A stretch of 64,000 bases of DNA, from the NCBI GenBank assembly GCA_021014325.1, contig CM037473.1, positions 11,115,501 to 11,179,500 on the forward strand, written 5' to 3'. The notes under the pieces are model-generated. The model made no database searches, was not told the DNA's origin, and worked only from the letters and a program-made list of their open reading frames with translations. Source of the stretch: Plazaster borealis (taxonomy: Eukaryota > Echinodermata > Asteroidea > Forcipulatida > Labidiasteridae). Made by a program: the position numbers and the translations under genes. This document shows, piece by piece, positions 22,656 to 34,600 of the stretch (position 1 is its first letter; every line of letters starts with the position of its first letter).

Positions 22656-25600
22656 TCATGGTTGCTCGGCGTTCTCTCGTTCAAACATCTGGTCCTAAAG
22701 AAAAGAGAAAGAATTAAGTTTAGGTGAAGTATTCATGGGGGATTGTGTGTTTCAATTCATGGGGGATTGTGTGGACAACAACCCAAAAGATGAACGATCG
22801 CATCAACGGTTGTTACACTCAATTGCTGCGTCGAGTTCTAAACATCCATGGGCGGGACCATATTACAAATAAGGAGGCATATGGCAATCTACCGCCACTA
22901 TCCGAAACCGTAAAGCAGAGACGCCTACAGTTTGCTGGACACTGTTTGCGTACAGCTGATCAACCCATATCGCACCTGATCTTCTGGAATCCTTCTGGCG
23001 GACATCCAAATTGTGGCAGGAGGAAAATGTGCTATCCAGAGACCATCACCGAAGACACAAATCTCAATCTAAACAAGACCCAACAACTCATGAGGGATAA
23101 AGCAACCTGGCACCATTTCATCAAAGCTGCTTCTACTATTCCGTCCAAGGACGAAGGATGATGATGTGTGTTTCAAAGGGTTGATCAATACATGCCGGGC
23201 CTGTAGTTTCCTCTTTGAGAGGGCAAGGCCATTTTGGTTTTGCAAAGGGCACTTCCATTGGAAAATGTTGAAGTCTATGGGAAACTTTTGAAAGAACACC
23301 AAGGCCCAGAAGAGGGCAACAGACGTCATGACCTCTATGACCTTGATGGCCTTACATGTACATATGCTACAGTAGGTTAGGGACGATAAAATCCATATAT
23401 TATAACGTTGCTTGCCCAATACTTTGGAATTTTTAAGACTTACAATGAGGTCTTTGAAAGTTTTCATCATGACTTCTTGAAACTTGGCTTCTTCTTTCCA
23501 GTAGGCCTCGCTCAGTGCCCCATCCTCCATGGGCGGGGTTTCTATAATGAGGTCAGATACAGGTTGACCTTTGGTCTCCTCAGCTGCTGCTGCAAATTTC
23601 TTGAAATCGTTCACATTAAGGAACTTGTCTTCATTCTGTCAAAGAAATTATTTGAAGTCTGTTTAAATGACGAGATCCCACCTACCTGAGGGCTTAACTC
23701 TTACTGATACCTACATGTAGGTCCACTTGCCGCACTACAGTGACAGGTGACCTGGGGCTGATTTCACAAAGAGATAAGACTAGTCTTATCTGAAGTTAGG
23801 ACCAGTAACTGGTCTTAACTTAAGACTAGTCCTATCTCTTAGTATTGCCTAGGACTAGTCCTAAGTTAGGCAGAGTTTTGTCAAATCGACCCCTGAACCC
23901 TTCATTATCTTCCACTCTTATGTCACTTTACACCAACATGTTTGGACTTGGATAAGATTGGTATGCCTGGCCCAGTATTAAGCAATTGTTATTTTGGCCT
24001 AAGGCCCTCAATCCTCAACAATTAGACAACCTCACGAAGAGGTTTTTGGACGATTTCGGAGGGTTGGGGTTAAAGCATAATTTACGAGCACCACACTACA
24101 TTAATTTACATGTAAAAAAATCCATGTAAAGACTGACTGAATCTTTTTTACTTACAGGGAGGGGAACGGTCTCCGCTTTCTCAAAATGACCATCCCACAA
24201 CCTGACAATGAAGCTAGAAAAGCTGTCATCCAGAGTGATGGTTCGTCTGCTTATTGCACTGACCATCCAGCCGTACAAATCTGGGGCTTCTGACAACTCC
24301 TTCAAAAATGACTGTAACAAAAAACATGAAAGTTGCGTCATTAACAACAAAAACACACCTAAAAATTCATTACTTAACTTCAGTTCATCCATTTAACTTA
24401 ATTCATCTCTAATTTACCAACAAGAACTCTGCTGTTTTTTATATTTACCAACAATGGTTACATTAGAATGTATAGTAAGACCTATCCCCCCCCTTCAGCA
24501 CATTTCAATAATTAACTTTAAGATTTATATTGTGCCCCCACATAAAAATCATCAAAAGCACAACACAATTTAAAAGCACAGAATGGAAGAAAAGGATAAA
24601 GAAACAAGACTGGTCAACACGCCAGTGCCCAAACCACAGTATGGGGTTTTGTGTGTCTTGCCAACAGAGAGCTAATAGTTATTTAACCCCTTGACGCCGG
24701 TATTATCCGGCCTCAATGCCCGGCTTACACGCATGACTGCACAGCAGCCTTTGTTTTCTCACAGCTGTACCGGCCGCTGACTGCATTCCAGGGCTTACCA
24801 CATACACTGTCCAAAAAAATTCCGGACCCCGATTCGCGGGCATAGCCGCCTTCCGTCTTCAAGGGGTTAATTACATAAGCCTAACCCTGCTGGCATTGGT
24901 AATGTTTTTATTATCTCAGGAAACAGATTTCTCTAACCCTACCTACGATTTCTCTATACAGTTCAGCCAAATTACTATCAAATGTAAAATGCTTTGAGAC
25001 CCAATTATTATCAAATGTAAAAATGCTTAGAGAGTGATTAAGTATGTAAACTTATAAGAAAAGAAAAACTAAGGGAAGAAAGGGAGTGAATTCAGTCAAG
25101 TTGTTTTATCAAAACTACATAAAAATAACAAGTAATAGTAATGACGTCTTCTTTAGCACAAAGGTGTTCATTGCACTTGCTCCAATATTAAAGGGTGTGT
25201 ACAACATTGGTAAGAATGAAAATATAAATGCTCACACATTTGCACATAACTCACATGGTATAAAGATGGTCATGGTAGAAAACTTCCCTTGAAATAGTTT
25301 TGCTTGAAATGCCATAGTTTTACGAAATGAGTAAAATAATAGTATTTATCCTGCAGGATAAATTCTGATGTTTGAAAAAAAGTTAAAACACATAAGGTTT
25401 TTTTTTCACTGTTTTCTCGTGACTCCGAAGACCGATTTAGCTTAAACTTTCACAGGTTTGTTATTTCATGTATTGGGTCACATCGAGTTTGGATACAGGT
25501 CTTAGGCAATTACCAATGTTGTACACACCATTTAAGTTCCTCCCTGGATGTCTTCTATTGGTGCAAGGAGCAAAAAATGTCCAAAAAGGGGTGCTGTATA

Positions 25601-28600
25601 AAACAACAGCAGATCGAACAGTAAATCCGAAGTCTCTATGTAAATTAGCTTTAATGTTCACTACAAAGATGGGTCTTCAAGGCTGTTTTGAAAATGTCTA
25701 TTGTCTGGGTGGCTCTGATGGAATGTGGTACTGGTAGACCATTCCAGAACTTCCCTGCAGCTGCCTGGAAAAGACATTATCCCTTTATTCCCCTTATTCA
25801 TAGCATATTGCAAAAGGAGCTTGTTGGCAGATGATTATAGTTTTAATCCAATGACCCTTCCCCTTCACGACCACCATCAAAGCATGACTGATTTACCCAG
25901 TCAGTTTCCCTTGTTGCGCATTACTTTCATTCTAAATGCTAACGCTTTTGCCCCCTTCCCTGAAAATCCTAACCGCCCCAATATAGACCCCCTTGCATTG
26001 ACCGCAATCACCGAGGTCAAACAATGGAAACGTGCACATGTGTACACGCCGCGCACAAATCTCTGCCAACTCTCTGCCAGGGCGCTGTTTGGATCTTGTG
26101 ACGTCATACGCAAGGGGTCTATTGAAAACTTTAAAAAGTAAAGAAATTAAATTACTTACAAGATTGCCATCGTCTTTGAATATCGGTAGGATATACATCC
26201 CCTGGGCAACACAACCCTTGTTAAACAGCGGCAAGACACACCAGCCTAGTCTAGAGTCCTCGGTTAGAGACACAGGACTTGTACCGTCCTTGTCGGTGAC
26301 TGTCCCAGGGCCCTGACCGGAGGGGTCCATTTTGTACTTGATGGACAATCCAATCACTTGAAAGACCAGGACTGATTTGGTGCTGTAGACTGGGTAAATT
26401 TTCTGAAGAAAAGAGAGAGGAGAAAAAAAAAGTTCATCATCAGCGCGATAACGATGGCGGATTTGCCTCGTGTCTCATTCCATCATCAGCAGAGCTGAAT
26501 ATGTTACTGTTGCAATCAATTTAAAGTAGCGATTGTATAATAATAATATTAATAATAATAATGGGTAATCATAATATGCCTTTAACAAGATCAAAGCGCT
26601 TCACAGCGAACCTAGAACCTATGGAAAAAGCTAAACAGAAATAGAAAAAGAGGAAGGTTTTGGGAAGTTTTTGAATATCTGAACTGAAGAAGAGTCTCTG
26701 ATGTGAAAATATAAAAATAAAAATCGAAACAAAATAAATATAAGTAAACAAAGTAAAAATCATCAACAGTGAAAGCATGTCCATCTCTGGTTAATTGTCA
26801 CATTTAAATATAGTTTTCACTGAGGTATAACTTGTTATCAAAAAAAATGGACAGATTTGGTTACAGCAATCCACCTTGGGTTCATTCTGGAAAGTTGGAG
26901 CAGTCTGCAGGCTTGTTGACTTTATCTCTTGTACAAGGAATCTCTCAATCTCAGACGGAGGAACTTTTGGTGTATCACTGCCGGGAACAACTCGGGCAAC
27001 GATGTTGGTGTACTTGCCTTCACCTGAACAGAGGTAACAAAAACATCAAGGCATCATATGCATTGTGGAATTCTTGTATCAGGAAATAAAAGCATATTCC
27101 CAACATTTTTACGCTTCAAACGGGGCATTTATGAATGTGAATAAAAGATTGGTGACTAGGTCTTGAACGTTCGTTTAAAACCTTGCAGGGTCGTAGCCGT
27201 GCGATAAAGTCCGGCTCGGTCCTTTATCGACTTGACCGGTTACATATAAAAAATTAAGAAGGCTGCCCAACTGACGGTCATGTTGTCATTAAACCTATGT
27301 AATAGACGCACACATTCGGGTGTGATTGGCAAATGGGGGTTTCTAACAATAAGCATCCTCGTCCCAAGTTTGAATTTTGTTTAAATGTTAATTTGAACAA
27401 ATTATTTGTATTATACAAAAATTGAAAATTTATTTATAACAATTTGCTATGTGTGTTTTTATTTTCCAGAATTTTATATAAATATAATTTAAAAAGAAGA
27501 TTTAATTTTCTAAGAAAAATATAGTCTTTGTTTGAGTTTTTTTCTCGTTTTCAATATGCGCAATACTTGCACAGTCTATTGACTTTGGATGTTTATTCAT
27601 TCTGTTTGTTCATTCCGTGAGTATAAAGTGCTTTATTTTTACGCTTCAAAGGGGGTAATTTCACCCACTATGGTCTCAATGTGATAGTCTTTGCTCCATG
27701 GTAAATCACCTTTGATTGCTTTTGCACCAAGTACAGTCACACAAACTCCTTGCTCCACATCGTAGTCAACACAACGCACCAGATCTATGCGATCAGGAGG
27801 CTTTGCTGGGTCTGACGACCACTTCTTGTGATTCAGTCTGTCCATAGCCCATTCTATCAGCCCATCATCTGTCATCACTGATTCAAATAGTTGGAGAAAA
27901 AAAAGTGGGTTTAAAATGGGTTTAAAGTGGGTTTAATGGGAGTCAAATCAGGGAACTGGCAGAAGGGGACGGCGGCGAGCCACATTCATCGACACTTTGC
28001 GGCGGGAGGTTGGCCTCAGTGACACAGGGGAGATGAGGACCCTAATGTTGGACAGGGAAGAGTGGAGGGCTGCGACCAAGTCCCAAGTTGGTGTAGGATA
28101 GACTACGTCCTCGCATCGCATGCATTAAAATAGAACTCAAAATCAGAATCTTGTTGGGTATTATATGTGAAATTGGCGTGTCGTGGCCGAGCGGATAAAA
28201 GCACCGGACTCAAGCTCTGGTGTTTCTGATCAGCAGAGTGTGTGTTTGAGTCCCGGTCATGACACTTGTGTCCTTAAGCAAGACACTTTACCATTATTGC
28301 TTCTCTTCACCCAGGAGTACAAATGGGTACCGGCGAGAGCTGGACAGTAACCTGCGATGGACTGGCAGCCTGTCCAGGGGGAATAGAAATATTCTCAGTT
28401 GTTTAATGCCAAGGAAACCGGGTATAAACACCGGCCTGATGAGCCATATTGGCTCGGGACAGACTTTACTTTATATATGTGAATGTACAAACTGATTTTT
28501 TTCACATGACATGTATGTTTCTATAGTTAACCTTTCTCCCTTTAGAAAAAAATTTGACACGGCCTACCTCTCACTATGGTCAGACTTATTTTCCTGCTAG

Positions 28601-31600
28601 CTTTGTTTGTTTAACTCATTGACTGCCGCCTACGAGTATATTCGTAGTGACAGGTGTAATGGATTTTGCCACAACGAGTATACTCGTAGAGAATGAAATG
28701 CTTTTGTATAGTGAATTGAATACACTGGCATCACTGAGAACGTAACGAATACGCTTCTGGCAGTGGTGAGCACACATGTTTCTATAGTTAACCTTTCTCC
28801 CTTTAGAACAAAATTTGACACGGCCTACCTCTCACTATGGTCAGACTTATTTTCCTACTAGCTTTGTTTGTTTAACTCGTTGACTGCCGCCTACGAGTAT
28901 ATTCGTAGTGACAGGTGTAATGGATTCTGCCACAACGAGTATACTCGTAGAGAATGAAATGCTTTTGTATAGTGAATTGAATACACTGTCATCACTGAGA
29001 ACGCAACGAATACGCTTCTGGCAGTGGTGAGCACACATCGTTAGAATTTGTATGCTACAACATGTAGACACAAAACAAAAATACCTCTTTGGTATGCACG
29101 CATGCGCACCACACTTGGATGCTTGGCAAATGGGAATGCCCCTACGAATTTATGACACGGCCTACCTCTCACTATGGTCAGACTTATTTTCCTACTAGCT
29201 TTGTTTGTTTAAGTGGTTTGAGTGAATGGAACACAAAACGGCTAACATTCTGATAAAGGTCAGTTTAGGGATAAATTGAAATGTAAGGTTTTTCCCATAC
29301 CATCTGTTGTATTCATCTTTTCTCTTAGGGTTTGCAAATCAATGCGGACCGACTCTGGAGTTGTTTCACTCTTCTTAAAGTGCTTTAGTATCCGACGCTC
29401 TGAAGCTGTGGGCTCGCTTGTATCTGACTGGTAATAGCCGCTGGTGTACTCTGGTGCTGGAATATACTCCTGAGGAGGTTTCACAAAACATGCAAAGAGA
29501 TATTCATTTTTAAAGTTTTTAAAACAGAGATGTGATTGCAAGGAATGGACGTAACCCCTTTCCAAATTACGTCACCAGACTGTTCCATAAATAAGACATT
29601 GTTGATCAAAACTGTGCCTACCTCTGATTTGGGTAGAATGCGTACAAGCACTGTGCAGCCAGGAATGCTGGGGAATTTGCTCAAAGCCTCTGCTGATAAT
29701 TCATCTATCTTGGGCATACCAGCATGCACTCTTAACTGATAACCACCTAGGTTTAGCTGGTAAAACAACAACACAAAAACACTGTTAGTTCACACAAGTG
29801 TGCAGACACCTGCACAGGGACCTCCCATTGTCCCTCTTTTGTTTGTGCACTAACTTTTTGGCAACAGCTCCCATTGGTTTTTTACACACTCTCCAACTGG
29901 GGACCTTCACCTACCCGGGGACCTAACTGTCCTCTTTTGTTATAGGTTCCCAGTTTGAATGTGAAACCTACCCTTAAGCACACAGCTGGATTTTCCAGCA
30001 ACACACATAACCGACTACTCTCCACATCATCTCCAGTCTCCTGCTGAAAACTGACGCATGTTAAATACATTGAGAATACACTAACGGCTCTTTTTAGAGC
30101 CAACCCTTTTACCTGAAGAGATTTATTGCATGGTGTACTCAAAAGAACACTTAACATCATAATCCACCATGAAAAGCCAAAAATGCACATCATAGTAACT
30201 CAGAATTATAATACAGTTATTGTAATACAATTATGTTTTTATACACAAAATGATAACCACACTCTCAATAAACAAGCTTTGGGGAGCACCTCAAAAGTTT
30301 GAAAGGTAGGAAGACTATAAGTGGATCGGGTATGTATTCCAGCGCATGTACATGGTCCGTTTCATTGGACTGCCGGAACGTAATTGGAACGTTAAAAATA
30401 TTGATGCGCGTATTCACTTGTGTAGGATTGCTCCAGTATATCAGCACAATGATGCGGTCTAGCAGAACATTCTGGCGGTTCAATGAACTGCGGGCGTGTA
30501 CCCATGGAACGTTCTTTTGCACCTACAACGTGCCCGACTTTTGAGACACTCCCTCAATACATGATGTCACTGCAAACATCTATCTTATTGTACCTCCACC
30601 ATGCAAACCTTCAAATTATTCATAACATGATTTATTCATAGCTTTCTTTCCATTGACTGCTTTGCCAGGTATATCATCACTTGTTCTTTTTCATATATAC
30701 ATCATATTTTCATTTAAGTTAATTAAGCGTTGTTGTTGTTTGTAAGTTGTTTTGTTCCTATTCGTACGTCCTCTGTTTGTCTGTTTTTCTTGTCTCTGTC
30801 TGTCCTCAGGCTGATTACTACAAGCCTCGGCTTATCAAATCGGCCTCCATACTGTTAATTTTCTTTGACTGTTTAAACATTAAACTACTCTGTTCGCCAT
30901 TACCGGTACATTGTACATGTATATGCATTCTGTAATGCTGTGTTTTTGACAGTATGGAAATAAATGTGAATTGAATTGAATGATACCTGACTCCTTATAC
31001 ATATTTCATGAAAACTGATATCCCAGAGTAATTTATTGAAATACTTGTTGTCAGAAACAAAAGCAGCCACAAAGGGTTACATCTCAGCAAACCCACTTGC
31101 ATTAACACATTACAGCATGTTATCTCACCTGATTAGAACTATCCGTGTAAAGCGACACAATTGAGGCTCCAACAACCACCACAGTCCCAGTGATCCTGTC
31201 AACGGTGTAAACTCTGAGCACCGTCAAATTAGTTACCTCAGCAGTGCTTACTTTGTAGCAATAGTGGAACGTGGGACATCGAGCAGAGGTGTCTAGAAGG
31301 GAAAAGGCTGCTATGTCTGAACGTTCCTTGGTCACGGGCAGAACAACTCGACCAGTAACCTGACATTTCCAAACAATATTGCAATACTCACTAAATCTGA
31401 TACATGTATTTACAAGGAATTGTTTCAGTCACGGAATTAATCTACAAACATTTAAAGGTATCTTACACGTTTGGTAATGACTCAAACAAATATTAGCATA
31501 AAAACTTACTTGGTAACAAGCAACGGAGAGCTGTTGATAGTATAAAACATTGTAGGAAACGACTCCCTCTGAAGTAACGTAGTTTTTTTCTCACTAAAAT

Positions 31601-34600
31601 AATAAAAACGTCTTGCAAGAAGTTTTTATTCCTATCTGAAAGCACACAATTTGTACAAGAAGGGTGTTTTTTCTTTCATCATTTTCTTGCAACTTCGATG
31701 ACCAATTGAGCCCAAATTTTCACATGCTTGTTATTTTATGCATATGTTGGGATACACCAAGTGAGAACACTGGTCTTTGACAATTTCCAAACGTGTTCAG
31801 TGCCTTTAAGGGATTCTCACTTTACCAAAGAAAAATCCAAACAGTCCATGGTATTTATCCAGATATAACTGACCTTACAAATGGTTGCATTATCTGGCAG
31901 GAATCGTACTCCATCGATGTAGAGGTCAAAACCCTCAGCAGCAGGTATCGTGGTATGTGGCTCAGCCTTACTAGGGTCATGTTTGACCCAGGCTGGGTCT
32001 GGATCATCATCGATCTCTGGCTCCTCTTCATCGGCAGTGGGAGGCGGGGGCTCTTCACTGATGAGAGGTACAAATTGAAAGATGAACCAGGATAAGCACC
32101 CTTCCAGATCATTCACAAAAAGTCCTCTGAACAAAGAGCCTGGGCTCGATTTCATAAAGAGCTAAGATTGATCTTAAGCTGTGTATCAATCTTAATTGCT
32201 AAGCAAAGTATGATGTCACAATACAAATCACCATGGTGATACTGACAACTCATCTTAAGATGAATCTTAGTGCTTTGTGAATTCGGCCCCTGGGCTCGAT
32301 TTCACAAAGAGCAAAGATTGATCTTAAGCTGTGTATCAATCTTAATTGCTAAGCAAAGTATGATGTCACAATACAAATCACCATGGTGATACTGACAACT
32401 CATCTTAAGATGAATCTTAGAGCTTTGTGAAATTGAGCCCTGGAGCAAAGATTGATCTTAAGCTGTGTATCAATCTTAATTGCTAAGTAAAGTTTGATGT
32501 CACTACAAATCACCATGGTGATAATGACAACTCATATCCTTAGATGAATGTTAGTGCTGTGAAATCTGACGGATTCAGCATGTAAAACTGATTTTAGTAT
32601 TCAATACATCAACCTAATCGCAAATAAAGAAATAAACGTAACAGAGATTGAATTTTTTTATGAAACTTTGACATGTACAAAATTGCATGCTGAACGATAA
32701 GAAAACCCCACAAAATAGAGCAAAGTAATTCCCTAGAACAACAAACAAATGACGAACAAAATGGCACATAACAAATACAAGTGTAAATACGTGTGATATA
32801 TAAGACTATATATTGTTATTATTTTTTTTATATTAAAGAAAGTTTAGAGCAGTTGCAACTATCACCATGACATACTCTGATGCTTACTTTTCAGTAGTCT
32901 CAGGCGGTTCTTCACCATCAAACACTGTAACAACTATCTCTGATCCAACTCGTAAAATATCTGCACGGAATAGGAGAAAACTTATAATCATCGTGTGGAC
33001 TGCATGGAAACTGTTGGTCAAAAGGCCTTTATCCTGACCGATCCAAACCATCAAAATCCCGATACTAACAAAACAGGATTCGAACTCACTGGCCTTTTGT
33101 CACTGGGCATGCTTGGTGGTATAGCGCTTAATTAAGACATCTATCTGCTTAAAATGGGGGTCTAGGGTTCAAATCCCACCCAAGTAGTCTGTAGAATATT
33201 TTCTTGTAGGACTCAGAAAGCTACAGTGTCTATACAGTGCTAATTATACATTAGTGTAATAGTAAAACCAAAACAATATTCTTTATCTCCAATGGAATCA
33301 TTACATCAATTAAATCCATCAAACTCTGTTTAGCTCAGAGTTGGACTGAGCTGTCTGGCATCAGGGGTGTAAAAAAAGCCATTCCCATTGGTGGGGGAGG
33401 CAGAGGGGGGACTGTAAGAAGGGAAGCCAAATTGCCAACTGCAACTGGGGAGGGGAAGAAGCCAATTTGCTGACTTATTTCGTTCTTCGCATTCATTCAA
33501 ATATAGGACCTGAAGACCAGAGTACACACGTTGTAAAATATTATCGCTCTGCTGTGTCAACATACATTATGTGTGTAAACAACAACATCAAGAAAAGGAC
33601 AACAACATCACTTTATACCTTCCTCAGGGAATTCCTTCTTTGCTCCCTCAGCCATTACATCGTCTGGTACCTCCCCGAAGTACAATGGTACAGTCTGTTC
33701 CCCCTCACTAAAGAGCCAAGTTGATGTCTTGGCTACCCCACCATCCTCACCGTCCGGGGGAGTTCCTGGTTTCATTTGATAGACAGGAATCAGGGCCCAT
33801 CCAATGGAGTTTTTAACATCCATCTGGCTATCCTCTGATGAATAGGGAAATAACGAGTTAGTGTACATGTAGTTGTGTTAATGGAGATTGAATAGTGGAT
33901 TCATGTATAAAGTGTATTATCGGTATATGTATATCACAAGTTTATAAAATAGCCCGCTGGGTCATAGGTCAGTAGACACAAAGTGTGCACCAGTCTATGG
34001 ATTACCATACAGATCATATAACATTTAAATTAGAAAAATGAACAGGAAAGATAAAGGGGACGTATGTAAACAGGTAAATTTTACATAAAAGAAAAATGAA
34101 ATAATTATGTTTCTAATAACACAAAAGTCCATGAGGAATGTATATATTTCAGATGACCAAGACCACTCGCTTTGTAGAACCAAATTTTTGACCCCGTAAA
34201 ATGGCGGAAGGTGTTAGTTCACACTGTAAAAGAAAAAACACCCACTTTGGAGGGATATTTGTGTGAATCATTATATTCTACTTTTAAAACATCCTTCCAA
34301 CCATATTCATTTCATAACAAACGCTTTTAGCTCAAAGCGCCCAATCCGAAGGCAACGTGTCCCTTTAATACATGCTTTAAAGGCACTGGACACATTTGGT
34401 AATTGTCAAAGACCAGTATTCTCACTTGGTGTATCCCAACATAAATAACAAACCTGTGAAAATTTAGGCTCAATTGGTCATCGAAGTTGCAAGAAAATAA
34501 TGAAAGAAAAAACCCCCTTGTTGCACAAATTTGTGCGCTTTCAGATGCCTCAGATTCAAATATTTCAGTGAGAAATTACCTTTTTTCTCAAAAACTACGT

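Larger units (their letters stand above)
26160..32960 (-). other. CCDC17-like beta region and second C2-like unit (exons 14-22)
   Basis: Exons 15-16 give DLYIDGVRFLPDNATICKVT and GRVVLP. Exon 18 gives LGGYQLRVHAGMPK and CTVLVRILP. Exon 19 gives EYTSGYYQSDTSEPTASERR. Exons 20-22 give CVDYDVEQGVCVTVLG, then LVFQVIGLSIKYK and LGWCVLPLF. The order matches what I recall of the C-terminal half of CCDC17-type proteins. No orthologue with this whole architecture comes to mind. Confidence 0.5.

Noticed and set aside
22724..23161. Intact retrotransposon
   Set aside because: Only the C-terminal tail of the reverse-transcriptase protein is present; endonuclease and polymerase core are absent.
28176..28260. 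tRNA-Leu gene
   Set aside because: Good A and B boxes, but the acceptor stem does not close, no T-run terminator follows, and the same SINE body follows in all copies.
30265..30522. Extra exon of the minus-strand gene between exons 16 and 17
   Set aside because: Exons 16 and 17 already join in phase 0; the frame is bounded by transposon-like inverted ends and lacks clear splice sites.
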